DNA of 64,000 bases. Origin: Streptomyces sp. WMMB303 (lineage in GTDB: Bacteria; Actinomycetota; Actinomycetes; Streptomycetales; Streptomycetaceae). Below are positions 29,471-37,759 of this stretch, piece by piece. Below the pieces are notes generated by a model that was given only the letters and a program-made list of their open reading frames with translations, searched no databases and was not told the DNA's origin. The DNA lies in assembly GCF_029351045.1 (NCBI RefSeq), contig NZ_JARKIN010000001.1, positions 1,051,001-1,115,000 on the forward strand. The letters run 5' to 3'. The stretch's first letter is position 1, and each line of letters starts with the position of its first letter. The position numbers and the translations under genes were made by a program.

Positions 29471-29505
29471 GCTGCGGAGGGGCCGGCGAACAGCCCCTCC
29501 GCAGC
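29471..29505. terminator. Hairpin terminator after the sepF-like gene
   Basis: Arms GCTGCGGAGGGGC and GCCCCTCCGCAGC, a perfect 13-base stem with a nine-base loop, starting directly after the stop codon and shared with the convergent dehydrogenase gene. Confidence 0.85.
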
Positions 29506-29519
29506 GCGGTGGACGCTGC

Positions 29520-30704
29520 TCAGCCCCGGAAGGCGTCGACGCCGGTCAGCGCCTTCCCCAGCACCAACTGGTGCATCTCCACCGTCCCCTCGTACGTGAG
29601 CACGGACTCCAGGTTGGTGCTGTGCCGCATCACGGGGTACTCCAGCGAGACACCGTTGGCACCCAGCACGGTCCGGGCGGTACGGCAGATCTCGATGGCC
29701 TCCCGGGTGTTGTTCAGCTTGCCCAGGCTGATCTGCTCCGGCCGCAGCCGTCCCGCGTCCATCCGCCGCCCCAGGTGGTGCGCGAGCAGCAGTCCCTTGT
29801 GCAGCTCGACCGCCATGTCGGCCAGCTTGGCCTGGGTGAGCTGGAAGCCGGCCAGCGGCTTGCCGAACTGCTCCCGTTCGGTGGCGTAGGCCAGCGCCGT
29901 CTCGAAGCACGCCCGCGCGGCGCCCATCGAACCCCACACGATCCCGTACCGGGCGTGGCTCAGGCAGCTCAGCGGGCCGCCCAGCCCGCGCGCCTCGGGC
30001 AGCATCGCCTCCGCCGGCAGCCGCACCTCGTCGAGGACGAGTTCGCTGGTGACCGAGGCACGCAGGGACCACTTGTGCTTGATCTCGGGCGCCGAGAAGC
30101 CCGGCGCGTCCGTCGGGACCACGAACCCGCGGACCCCCTCCTCGGTGCGGGCCCAGACCACGGCGACCCCGGCGACCGAGCCGTTGGTGATCCACATCTT
30201 GCGGCCGGTGAGCACCCAGTCCGCACCGTCGCGCCGGGCGTGGGTCCGCATTCCGCCGGGGTCGGAGCCGTGGTCGGGCTCGGTCAGCCCGAAGCAGCCG
30301 ATCACCTCGCCCGCCGCCATCGGCGGCAGCCAGCGCTGCTTCTGCTCCTCGCTGCCGAACCGGTGGATGGCGTACATCGCCAGCGAGCCCTGGACCGAGA
30401 CCAGGGAGCGGATACCGGAGTCGGCGGCCTCCAGCTCCAGGCAGGCCAGACCGTACTGCACGGCACTCGCGCCCGCACACCCGTAGCCGGTCAGGGACAT
30501 GCCCAGGGCACCGAGCGAGCCGAGTTCCCGGGCGAGTTCCCGGATGCCGGGCAGTTCTCCCCGCTCGTACCAGTCGGCGACATGGGGCAGGATCCGGTCG
30601 GCGGCCCAGGCGCGCACGGTGTCGCGCACGGCGCGGTCCTCGTCGCCGAGCAGGTCGTCGATCCCCAGCGGATCGTGCGCGTCGAACGCGGGCAGCGGGC
30701 TCAT
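29520..30704 (-). CDS. gcdH: Acyl-CoA dehydrogenase, glutaryl-CoA dehydrogenase type
   Basis: A 394-residue flavoprotein. GVDAFRG at the C-terminus, CFGLTEPDHGSDPGGMRTHARR and MWITNGSVAGVAVVWART in the middle, and RYGIVWGSMGAARACFETALAYATEREQFGKPLAGFQLTQAKLADM are typical of GcdH. The catalytic Glu is in TYEGTVEMHQL. The enzyme oxidises and decarboxylates glutaryl-CoA to crotonyl-CoA in lysine/tryptophan breakdown. The ATG at 30704 has GGAGG upstream; a much longer in-frame extension lacks support. It is in the same direction as the MFS gene, 43 bases downstream of its stop, so co-transcription is possible. Confidence 0.9.
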   Translation of the reverse strand: MSPLPAFDAHDPLGIDDLLGDEDRAVRDTVRAWAADRILPHVADWYERGELPGIRELARELGSLGALGMSLTGYGCAGASAVQYGLACLELEAADSGIRSLVSVQGSLAMYAIHRFGSEEQKQRWLPPMAAGEVIGCFGLTEPDHGSDPGGMRTHARRDGADWVLTGRKMWITNGSVAGVAVVWARTEEGVRGFVVPTDAPGFSAPEIKHKWSLRASVTSELVLDEVRLPAEAMLPEARGLGGPLSCLSHARYGIVWGSMGAARACFETALAYATEREQFGKPLAGFQLTQAKLADMAVELHKGLLLAHHLGRRMDAGRLRPEQISLGKLNNTREAIEICRTARTVLGANGVSLEYPVMRHSTNLESVLTYEGTVEMHQLVLGKALTGVDAFRG

Positions 30705-30747
30705 GGGCGGCCTCCGGAAGGGGACGAGCACGGATACCGACCAGACG

Positions 30748-32469
30748 CTACGGCTGGGTAACGCCTCGCGACAAGGGGTTCTCGGCGCGCCCCGACCGGT
30801 CCTCGCGGGCCCGGGCCCGCCGCGGGGCGGCGGAGGCGGCACCTGCTCCGGTGCCGGACTCGGCATCGCCGGAGCCCTCCACGGGCGCGGTTGCCCCGGC
30901 GGTCTCCATCCGCCGGGGCAACCGCAGCGCCGCCAGCGCACCGAGCAGCAGCAGGCAGGCGCTGACCAGCAGGGTCACATGCAGCCCGGTGACGAACGAG
31001 GACCGCGCGGCGGACCGCAGCGCGGCACCCGAAGCGCCGCCGAGGTGTCCGGCGACCTCGTACGCCTCCCCGAGCGAGTGCGCCGCATCGGCACCGGTGC
31101 GGTCGGGGAGACCGAGGCGGTGGGCGGCGTCCCGCACCCCCGGCCCATAGGCGGCGTTCATCACACTGCCCAGCAGAGCGATGCCGATGCCGGCGCCGAG
31201 CTGGTAGGCGGTCTCACCGACGGCGGCCGCGCCGCCGGACCGGCCGGGCGGTGCCTCGCTGAGCATGGACTCGTAGCAGCCGAACAGGGTGGTCTCCAGG
31301 CCGAAGCCGAGCAGCACGAACCCGCCGACCAGCAGGCCCGGCCGATCGTGCTGGCCCACCCCGGTCAGGCACAGCACCGCGGCCGCGGTCACCAGGAAGC
31401 CGAGCGCGACCATCGCCCGCGGGCCCAGCAGCGCCAGCAGCCGGGAGCCCAGCAGCCCCGCCGCGATGGCGGCGACGGACAGCGGCAGCAGCCGCAGCCC
31501 GGTCTCCAGCGGGGAGAGCCCGAGGACGAGCTGCAGATACTGGGCCGCGATCAGCGCCAGTCCGACCAGCGCCAGCACGGTCAGCACGATGCAGCCCACG
31601 GAGGTGCCGAAGGCGGCCCGGGTGAGAGTGCCGAAGTCGATCAGCGGATGGGTGCGCCGCCGCTGACGGCGCACGAACAGCGCGATCAGCACCGCCCCGG
31701 CGAGCAGCGGCAGCCAGCACAGCGGGGTGAGCACCTCGCCGCCCCCCGCCTGCTTGACCCCGAGTATCACTCCGAAGAGGCCCAGAGCCGCCATCACAGC
31801 GCCCAGGACGTCCCAGGGGCCGTCGCTGCCGGTGGCCGACTCCGGCAGCAGCCACCGCCCCACCGGGAGGCTGGCGGCCATCAGCGGAATGTTGACCAGG
31901 AAGACCGCGCCCCACCAGAAGTGCTCCAGCAGCGCTCCCCCGACCAGCGGCCCGACCGCCGCGCCCACCGCGGCGACGGCGCTCCAGATGCCGACGGCCA
32001 GCGCCCGCTCCCGGCGGTCGGGGAAGACCTGGCGCAGTATCGATAGGGTGGCGGGCATGATCATGGCACCGCCCACTCCGAGCAGCCCCCGGGCGGCGAT
32101 CAGCACATCCGGGGTGGGCGCGTACGCGGCGACGGCGGAGGCGGCGGCGAAGAGCGCGTAGCCGAACAGCAGCACCCGGCGGGTGCCGATCCGGTCGCCG
32201 AGGGTGCCGAAGAGGATCAGCAGCGAGGCGCACACCAGCGGATAGGTGTCCACGATCCACAGCAGCTCGATGGAGCCGGGGCGCAGGTCCTCGGAGACCG
32301 CGGGCACGGCGACGTGCAGCACGGTGGCGTCGACGGCCACCAGGAGCAGGCTCGTGCAGAGCACGACGAGCACGACCCACCGGTTCGCCTCCCGGTCGGA
32401 CCGCGCTCCCGGTCCGCTGCCGGGGACGTCCGCCGCCTTCCGCGATATGGCCGTGGTCGTCCCGGACAT
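30748..32469 (-). CDS. MFS transporter of the DHA2 (EmrB/QacA, 14-TM) family
   Basis: A 573-residue drug/proton antiporter-type protein. The first helix has the family pattern LLLVAVDATVLHVAVPAVSEDL, then LLWIVDTYPLVCASLLILFGTLGDRIGTRRVLLFGYALF with the motif-A loop, and LPDRRERALAVGIWSAVAAVGAAVGPLVGGALLEHFWWGAVFLVNIP (motif C). About 14 hydrophobic segments are visible, with a Gly/Ala-rich charged C-terminal tail of about 55 residues. AGGAGG precedes the ATG. It exports hydrophobic cations or antibiotics in the family at large; no regulator gene is adjacent. Confidence 0.93.
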   Translation of the reverse strand: MSGTTTAISRKAADVPGSGPGARSDREANRWVVLVVLCTSLLLVAVDATVLHVAVPAVSEDLRPGSIELLWIVDTYPLVCASLLILFGTLGDRIGTRRVLLFGYALFAAASAVAAYAPTPDVLIAARGLLGVGGAMIMPATLSILRQVFPDRRERALAVGIWSAVAAVGAAVGPLVGGALLEHFWWGAVFLVNIPLMAASLPVGRWLLPESATGSDGPWDVLGAVMAALGLFGVILGVKQAGGGEVLTPLCWLPLLAGAVLIALFVRRQRRRTHPLIDFGTLTRAAFGTSVGCIVLTVLALVGLALIAAQYLQLVLGLSPLETGLRLLPLSVAAIAAGLLGSRLLALLGPRAMVALGFLVTAAAVLCLTGVGQHDRPGLLVGGFVLLGFGLETTLFGCYESMLSEAPPGRSGGAAAVGETAYQLGAGIGIALLGSVMNAAYGPGVRDAAHRLGLPDRTGADAAHSLGEAYEVAGHLGGASGAALRSAARSSFVTGLHVTLLVSACLLLLGALAALRLPRRMETAGATAPVEGSGDAESGTGAGAASAAPRRARAREDRSGRAENPLSRGVTQP

Positions 32470-32794
32470 GTACGCACCTCCTGTTGCTCTCGCACCCGCG
32501 GGACGGACCGTGGGGGGGTGGGGGACGGCTGCCCGGATCGCGGCTCTCGCACGCGGCCCGATCGGCGTCGGCGTCCGGCCCCGGTGAAGAGGGGCAAGTG
32601 CCGGTCAGCGTACGCGAACCGGCACGGGCGTCCAGTGCTCCCCCATCAAACGGAAGGAGCGCCCCCGGTGCAGCTGCCCGACGTGCGGCTGTGCATGACC
32701 GCGATTTTCCAGCAGTTTCCGGACACCGGTCGCATCCTTCCCGCCGGACCGCCCGCCGCACCGGGCGCCGGGAGCGTGGCCAATAATCGTCCGA
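32470..32794. other. Divergent region between MFS and mannosyltransferase genes
   Basis: 325 bases without a gene. At the right end a -10-like AATAAT (32782-32787) lies seven bases before the ATG at 32795, suggesting a leaderless transcript for the mannosyltransferase. Confidence 0.5.
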
Positions 32795-33961
32795 ATGACT
32801 GACCTCGCCGACCCGGGCACACCCGAGGTGCGTTCCGGGACCACCGGATACGGCAGCCGCCGACTCCTGCGCGGGCCCGCCGCCGCGCTGGCGGCCTACG
32901 CGGGCGTGCGCGTGCTGGGCCTGCTGGTGCTGGCGCTCTGGAGCGCGGAGCGGGGCACGAGTGCGCACACCTTGCTCACGGCGCGCTGGGACTCCCTGTG
33001 GTACACCCGGGTCGCCGACGGCCGGTACGGCTACCAGGTGCGGCTCCCGGACGGCGGCGTCCATTCCGACCTGGCCTTCTTCCCGCTGCTGCCGGCGCTG
33101 GAGCGCGGACTGGCCGAGCTCTCCCCGCTCACCGCGCCGGACGCGGGCATGCTGGTGAGCTGGCTCTCCTCGCTGGCGGCGGCCTGGGCGCTGTATCTGA
33201 CGGGCGCGCGGCTGCACGGGCACCGTGCGGGAGTCTGCCTGGCGGTGCTGTGGGCGGCGCTGCCGGTCGGCGTGGTGCAGTCGATGGCCTACAGCGAGTC
33301 ACTGTTCACCGCGCTGGCCGCCTGGGCGCTGTGGTCGGTGCTGCGGGGCCGGTGGGTGTGGGCGGGCGCCCTGACCGCGCTGGCGGGGCTGACCCGCCCG
33401 GTGGGGGCCGCGGTGGTGGCCGCGGTGTGGATCGCGGCGCTGCTGGAACTGTGGCGGGAGCGGCGCCGACCGGATGCGCGCATGGCGCTGGGGCTGCTGC
33501 TGGCACCCATGGGGTGGCTGGGGTACGTCGTCTGGGTGGGGTTCCGCACCGGAAGTGTGACCGGGTACCTGGACGTCCAGGAGCAGTGGGGCAACGGCTT
33601 CGACGGCAGCCTGGCGTTCGCGGGATTCGTCCGGGACACCTTCGGGGACACGCCGGCCGGCGGCCTGGGGCTGGTCGCGGGGGTGGCCCTGGTGCTCTGG
33701 CTGTGCGTGCAGTGCGTCCGGCGCCGGCAGCCCGCGGCGCTGCTGGTGTACACGGGGCTGGTGGTGGCTCTCGCGCTGGGCGCCAAAGGGTACTTCGGCT
33801 CCAAGCCCCGGTTGCTGCTGCCCGCCTACCCACTGTTGCTCCCGGTGGCGGTCGCGCTGGCGCGGTGGCGGCGCCCGGCCGCCGCGGTGGTGCTGTGCGG
33901 TCTGGCGGCCGTCTCGGCCTGCTACGGCGCCTGGTGGCTCAACGGCTCCGGACCGCCGTGA
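32795..33961 (+). CDS. Membrane mannosyltransferase, PIG-V/GT-C type
   Basis: A 388-residue integral membrane protein with about nine to eleven hydrophobic segments. The first lumenal (extracellular) loop holds RWDSLWYTRVADGRYGY, the Asp-containing motif of the PIG-V GPI-mannosyltransferase group and its bacterial relatives. Further motifs include DLAFFPLLPALER and QSMAYSESLFTALAAWALWSVLRG. Bacterial members use polyprenyl-phosphate mannose to add mannose outside the membrane. No ribosome site is visible and a -10-like box sits just before the ATG, so the mRNA may be leaderless. The next gene in the same direction is a PAP2 phosphatase, 294 bases away. Confidence 0.85.
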   Translation: MTDLADPGTPEVRSGTTGYGSRRLLRGPAAALAAYAGVRVLGLLVLALWSAERGTSAHTLLTARWDSLWYTRVADGRYGYQVRLPDGGVHSDLAFFPLLPALERGLAELSPLTAPDAGMLVSWLSSLAAAWALYLTGARLHGHRAGVCLAVLWAALPVGVVQSMAYSESLFTALAAWALWSVLRGRWVWAGALTALAGLTRPVGAAVVAAVWIAALLELWRERRRPDARMALGLLLAPMGWLGYVVWVGFRTGSVTGYLDVQEQWGNGFDGSLAFAGFVRDTFGDTPAGGLGLVAGVALVLWLCVQCVRRRQPAALLVYTGLVVALALGAKGYFGSKPRLLLPAYPLLLPVAVALARWRRPAAAVVLCGLAAVSACYGAWWLNGSGPP

Positions 33962-34255
33962 GGACCGACCAGGGCGCACAGGACTCCGAGAGGCGCAGGG
34001 GGCGTACGCAGGGGCGCGGGTCGCGCCGACGCGCGACAAAGGCAGGGTGCACCGACCGGTGAATGGTGCGAATTTCCGTCAACCCACGTGTGACGGAAGT
34101 CGCTTCACGGTCCCGTCCCGACAATGAATCGGGCCCGGAATCGTGGGGGATAAACAGTACCCGGGCCGTACGAGGCGCTTTTTGCACATCACATCGGCAT
34201 CACGAACGGGCCGCCCTCGCCGGACCGGCTCTTCACGGCCGGTAATCTCGATTAG

Positions 34256-35164
34256 GTGCGTACCGACCGAATCTTCTCCCGGCTGGAGCAGGAGCCTCAT
34301 CGCCCCCGCGGGCCCTTCCCGCGGATGAGCCCTGTCCGGCTGGGCCTGTTCAGCACCACGGTCGCCTTCTACCTGGCGATCGTGGTCGCCGTGCTGGGCA
34401 CGACCTGGCTCGTGCAGCTCGACTGGCAGGTCATGCTCTTCCGCCCGTACAAGCAGTGGCCCGCCATCCACGGGTTCCTGGACGCCTTCGTGGTGCTGGG
34501 GCAGCGCGGTCCCACCGCGGTGCTGGTCGCGGCGTGGCTGGGCTGGCGCTCCTGGCGGCAGCGCACGCTGCGGCCGCTGCTGGCCCTGGGGTTCGCGCTG
34601 CTGCTGCTCAACGCGTCGGTCGGCGCGGTGAAGATCGGCCTCGGCCGCCTGGGCCCGCACTACGCCACCGAGATCGGCTCGGCCGAACTGTGGGCCGGCG
34701 GGGATATATTCCCTTCGGGACACACCGCCAACGCCGTGGTGACCTGGGGCATCCTCGCCTACCTGGCCACCACGCCGCGGGCCCGCAGATGGCTCTCCGT
34801 CGTCGCCGCCGTCTTCGCGCTCGGAGTGGGCGCGACCACCGTCTACCTCGGTACGCACTGGGTGAGCGACGTACTCCTCGGCTGGGCCGCCGGACTGCTG
34901 ATCCTGCTGGGGTTGCCCTGGTGCGAACCCGCGATCGCGCGAGTCGAGGCCACCGTTCTGGCACTGCGTGAACGGTTCAGCACAGCGGGGTCACCCCAGC
35001 CGGGTGAGCCCTCGCCGGCCGCCTCGCCCGCCGCGCAGCCGTTGCCGGCCCGGCAACCGCTGGTCGGGGCCCGGCTCCCGGCACAGGACTCCGGGAACGG
35101 AACCCGTGCTGCACTGCCGCGCACGGCGGACGAGACGCGCTCGGCCGCCTCGTCCCGGTCGTGA
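34256..35164 (+). CDS. PAP2-family membrane phosphatase
   Basis: A 302-residue protein with six membrane helices and the three PAP2 motifs: KIGLGRLGPH (motif 1), PSGHTANAVVTWG (motif 2) and TTVYLGTHWVSDVLLGWAAG (motif 3 with His and Asp). The family removes phosphate from phosphatidate, diacylglycerol pyrophosphate or undecaprenyl pyrophosphate outside the membrane. The C-terminal 70 residues are a Pro/Ala-rich tail. The GTG at 34256 is preceded by TAATCT (34242-34247), about eight bases off, which looks like a -10 box of a leaderless transcript; an internal ATG at 34325 is an alternative. It ends ten bases from the convergent I78 inhibitor gene. Confidence 0.93.
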   Translation: MRTDRIFSRLEQEPHRPRGPFPRMSPVRLGLFSTTVAFYLAIVVAVLGTTWLVQLDWQVMLFRPYKQWPAIHGFLDAFVVLGQRGPTAVLVAAWLGWRSWRQRTLRPLLALGFALLLLNASVGAVKIGLGRLGPHYATEIGSAELWAGGDIFPSGHTANAVVTWGILAYLATTPRARRWLSVVAAVFALGVGATTVYLGTHWVSDVLLGWAAGLLILLGLPWCEPAIARVEATVLALRERFSTAGSPQPGEPSPAASPAAQPLPARQPLVGARLPAQDSGNGTRAALPRTADETRSAASSRS

Positions 35165-35174
35165 CCGCCGGTCG

Positions 35175-35402
35175 TCAGCCCGCCCAGCAGCGGACCACCC
35201 GCTCGCCCTCGACCGCCAGGTTCAGCCGCCCCACCACGTACTCCATGGTGATGATCGCGTCCGGTTCCAGTAGCCGCACGCTCGACCAGCCCCGCGCGCG
35301 GGCCCGCTGTTCGGCCTCCTGCGCGCCGAGACCCACATAGTCCTCGGGGGCGTCCTGCGGGGTGTCGTCGGGGGGTTGTGGTGCTGCGGATTCCGGTGCC
35401 AT
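35175..35402 (-). CDS. I78-family peptidase inhibitor-like small protein
   Basis: A 75-residue protein. After an acidic, Pro-rich N-terminus (PQPPDDTPQDAPEDYVGL) it has the I78 (potato inhibitor I-like) pattern EAEQRARARGWSSVRLLEPDAIITMEYVVGRLNLAVEGERVVRCWAG. The reactive-site region would be the loop around PDAIITMEY. I chose the ATG at 35402 because the conserved domain starts soon after and the upstream extension of this frame is low-quality. It has no signal peptide, so it may act inside the cell. It converges on the PAP2 gene. Confidence 0.8.
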   Translation of the reverse strand: MAPESAAPQPPDDTPQDAPEDYVGLGAQEAEQRARARGWSSVRLLEPDAIITMEYVVGRLNLAVEGERVVRCWAG

Positions 35403-35671
35403 GGGACCACCGTATGCACCCGGCCGCGGCAGCCGGAAGTCCCGCCTTCGCAGCAGCGGCGTCACACTTGCGTCACAACGCTCCGTGCACGCTCCCCCGT
35501 TGCCCGCTTCACTCGTACGTGGTCTCCGCGCGTCTGCACGCCACGCAATTCGGCGAATTCCGCATTCGCTTTCCGATGCCCCGACCAGAGGCATTGCCGA
35601 CTGTCCTACGAATTCCGGAACAGCGCGGGAAGCCCGAACTGAAACCATCGGAAGAACTGCTGAACAATGCG

Positions 35672-36658
35672 TTACCGCCGCTCTTCCTCCCGGTCGGCGG
35701 AGACCAGTGCGCGGGACAGCCGGTCGCGCAGCAGGACGAGCTGCTCCGCCAGGTCCGCGGGCCCGCGGACCTCGAAGTCGAAGTCGAGCAGGAGCAGATG
35801 GACGAGCAGCGTCTCCCGCGAGGCGGCGCCGGTCCGCAGCAGGCAACTGTGCTCGTCGACCGCCTCCAGGGTGCCGGCGGCCAGGGATATCCGCTCGGCC
35901 GCCACCGCCACGGGAGCGTGCAGCAGAACGGTGGCCTGCGCCGGGTAAACCCGCGTGGAGATGCCTTCGGCCACCCAGGCGGCCAGGTCCCCGGCGGGCG
36001 CCGGCCGGGGCTCGAACCGCGGTCCGTGCGGCGGAGTCAGGGTGATCCGGTCGACCCGGAACGTCCGCCAGTCGGCGCGCTCGGTGTCCCAACCCACCAG
36101 GTACCAGCGGCGGTGCGTGGTCACCAGCCGGTGCGGCTCCACCAGCCGGTGCGAAGGGACGCCCTCGTGCGACTCGTACCGGAAGCGCAGCCGCTCGTGG
36201 TCTCGGCAGGCGCGGGCCAGCTCGGCGAGCGCACCCGGCTCGACAGTGGGCCCGCCGTGCGGACCGGTCAACTGCACGGTGAACTCGTTCAGCGCCGCCA
36301 CTCTCCGGCGCAGCCGGTCCGGGAGGACCTGCTCCAGCTTGGCGAGGGCCCGCTCCGAGGCATCCCTGACCCCCTCTACGGCGCCGCCCGCCGCGCCGCG
36401 CAGCCCCACCGCGACGGCGACCGCCTCGTCGTCCGCGAGCAGCAGCGGCGGCAGCCGGGCCCCGGCGCCGAGCCGGTAGCCGCCGGCGGTGCCGCTGACG
36501 GAGTGGACCGGATAGCCCAGCTCCCGCAGTCGGTCCACGTCCCGGCGGACGGTGCGGGGAGTGACACCGAGCCGTCGGGCGAGGTCACCGCCCGAGCGGT
36601 CGGGATGGGTCTGCAGCAGCGAAAGCAGCCGCAACAGCCGTGCCGAGGTGTCCAGCAT
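35672..36658 (-). CDS. WYL-domain transcriptional regulator (YafY/DeoR-like HTH)
   Basis: A 328-residue regulator. The N-terminal winged helix is SARLLRLLSLLQTHPDRSGGDLARRLGVTPRTVRRDVDRLRELGYPVHSVSGTAGGYRLG (residues about 5-65). The WYL domain lies near residues 140-215 and includes RYESHEGVPSHRLVEPHRLVTTHRRWYLVGWDTERADWRTFRVDRI. A C-terminal WCX part follows. WYL proteins sense ligands such as nucleotides or single-stranded DNA and often control stress or phage-defence genes; no such genes are adjacent here. Confidence 0.93.
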   Translation of the reverse strand: MLDTSARLLRLLSLLQTHPDRSGGDLARRLGVTPRTVRRDVDRLRELGYPVHSVSGTAGGYRLGAGARLPPLLLADDEAVAVAVGLRGAAGGAVEGVRDASERALAKLEQVLPDRLRRRVAALNEFTVQLTGPHGGPTVEPGALAELARACRDHERLRFRYESHEGVPSHRLVEPHRLVTTHRRWYLVGWDTERADWRTFRVDRITLTPPHGPRFEPRPAPAGDLAAWVAEGISTRVYPAQATVLLHAPVAVAAERISLAAGTLEAVDEHSCLLRTGAASRETLLVHLLLLDFDFEVRGPADLAEQLVLLRDRLSRALVSADREEERR

Positions 36659-36696
36659 GGAGTGATTCTGGCAGCACCCGCGAGCGAGGCGCGCCC

Positions 36697-36723
36697 GGCC
36701 CCGGACCGGACGGGTCCGGGGCC
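36697..36723 (-). terminator. Hairpin terminator of the GT4 operon
   Basis: Arms GGCCCCGGACC and GGTCCGGGGCC, a perfect 11-base stem with a five-base loop, 38 bases after the stop of the downstream gene of the pair. Confidence 0.75.
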
Positions 36724-36760
36724 CGCTCCCGCTCGGTGGCGTGCGCCCGCGGTCCCCGGT

Positions 36761-37759
36761 TCACTCCACGCGGTCGATCCGCACGGCCAAGTCGTTGTTG
36801 AGCGTGTAGTACGGCTTCGCGGTGACCGCCGCGGCCTCGTCGGCGACCGGACCGGCCGCGGCCGGTTGTCCGGCGTCCCGGGTGACGGGCTGCGCGGGAT
36901 AGGTGAAGATCCGCTTCTTGTCCGGGACATCGTCCAGGATCCGCGCGACCCGCACCGCCTCGGCCCCTTCGGCGGGGCGCAGCCACAGGTCCCACAGCCG
37001 GCCCCCGAGCAGCGCCGCGAACGGCAGTACGGCCGCGAACTCCCGCCGGTCGCCCTCCTTCCCGGCCGCGTCGGCGATCACCGGCTCGGCCGGCCCGCGC
37101 CGCGGCCATGCCTCCAGCCGCGCGGTGGCGGAGACCTCGGCGCCGTAGAGCCGGCCGCCTACTTCCAGGGCGCCGTCCCGCATCCGCAGCGCACCGGCCT
37201 CTGCGTGCGGCCAGCGCATCCAGGACCGGACGCTGAGGTTGCCGTGCTTGGTGGCGTAGGGGATGCGCACGCCCAGCCAGCCGCGGTTCTCGTGCGGAAC
37301 CCGGTCCACCAGCGAGCGCAGGTCGTTGACGCCCGGGGAGAGTCTGCGCGGATCGCGTCCGGCGAGCGCGAGGAAGACGTTCCAGCGCCCTTCGGTCAGC
37401 CTGACCGTGCTGGGCAGCGCGGCGCGCAGCGTGCCGGGCTCCGCGTCCTGCACCGGGGTCAGCGGCAGCCGGACCTCTTCCGTCTCGCCCGAGACGTCCG
37501 GACGGCGGCGCAGCAGCAGTCCCGCCTCCTCGCTTCCGGTCCCGGCGTCGGTCCCGGCGAGCCTCAGGTCGAAGGTGAGGCCGCCCGCGCTGTCGGCGGT
37601 GCAGTCGGTCGCCGGGCCGCGCTGGGCGGGCTGTGGGGGCACGGGTTCTCCAGCGTCGTGGCGGTGCTCCTCCTCGGCGCCGAGGGGAAGAGGGGCGAGC
37701 GGGCCGTCGGCGACGGACGCCGCTCCTGTGGTGACGGTCCTGATCGTGCTGCCGCTCAT
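36761..37759 (-). CDS. Conserved protein of unknown function, coupled to a GT4 glycosyltransferase
   Basis: A 332-residue protein I cannot assign to a family. It has no signal peptide or membrane segment. The sequence is mostly beta-type with regular short hydrophobic stretches (LTFDLRLAG, EEVRLPLTPV, GRWNVFLALAG, GWLGVRIPYATKHGNLSVRSWMRWP, GRLWDLWLRPAEG, AKPYYTLNNDLAVRID). Two repeats of roughly 120 residues seem possible, recalling carbohydrate-binding beta sandwiches (weak inference). Its ATG overlaps the TGA of the glycosyltransferase (ATGA), so both are made together; it may present or modify the glycan made by that enzyme. Confidence 0.75.
   Translation of the reverse strand: MSGSTIRTVTTGAASVADGPLAPLPLGAEEEHRHDAGEPVPPQPAQRGPATDCTADSAGGLTFDLRLAGTDAGTGSEEAGLLLRRRPDVSGETEEVRLPLTPVQDAEPGTLRAALPSTVRLTEGRWNVFLALAGRDPRRLSPGVNDLRSLVDRVPHENRGWLGVRIPYATKHGNLSVRSWMRWPHAEAGALRMRDGALEVGGRLYGAEVSATARLEAWPRRGPAEPVIADAAGKEGDRREFAAVLPFAALLGGRLWDLWLRPAEGAEAVRVARILDDVPDKKRIFTYPAQPVTRDAGQPAAAGPVADEAAAVTAKPYYTLNNDLAVRIDRVE

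Noticed and set aside
35530..35625. Repeated GAATTC-containing motifs upstream of the I78 gene
   Set aside because: Three short matches in a locally A/T-richer stretch; too short and irregular to call a regulatory repeat.
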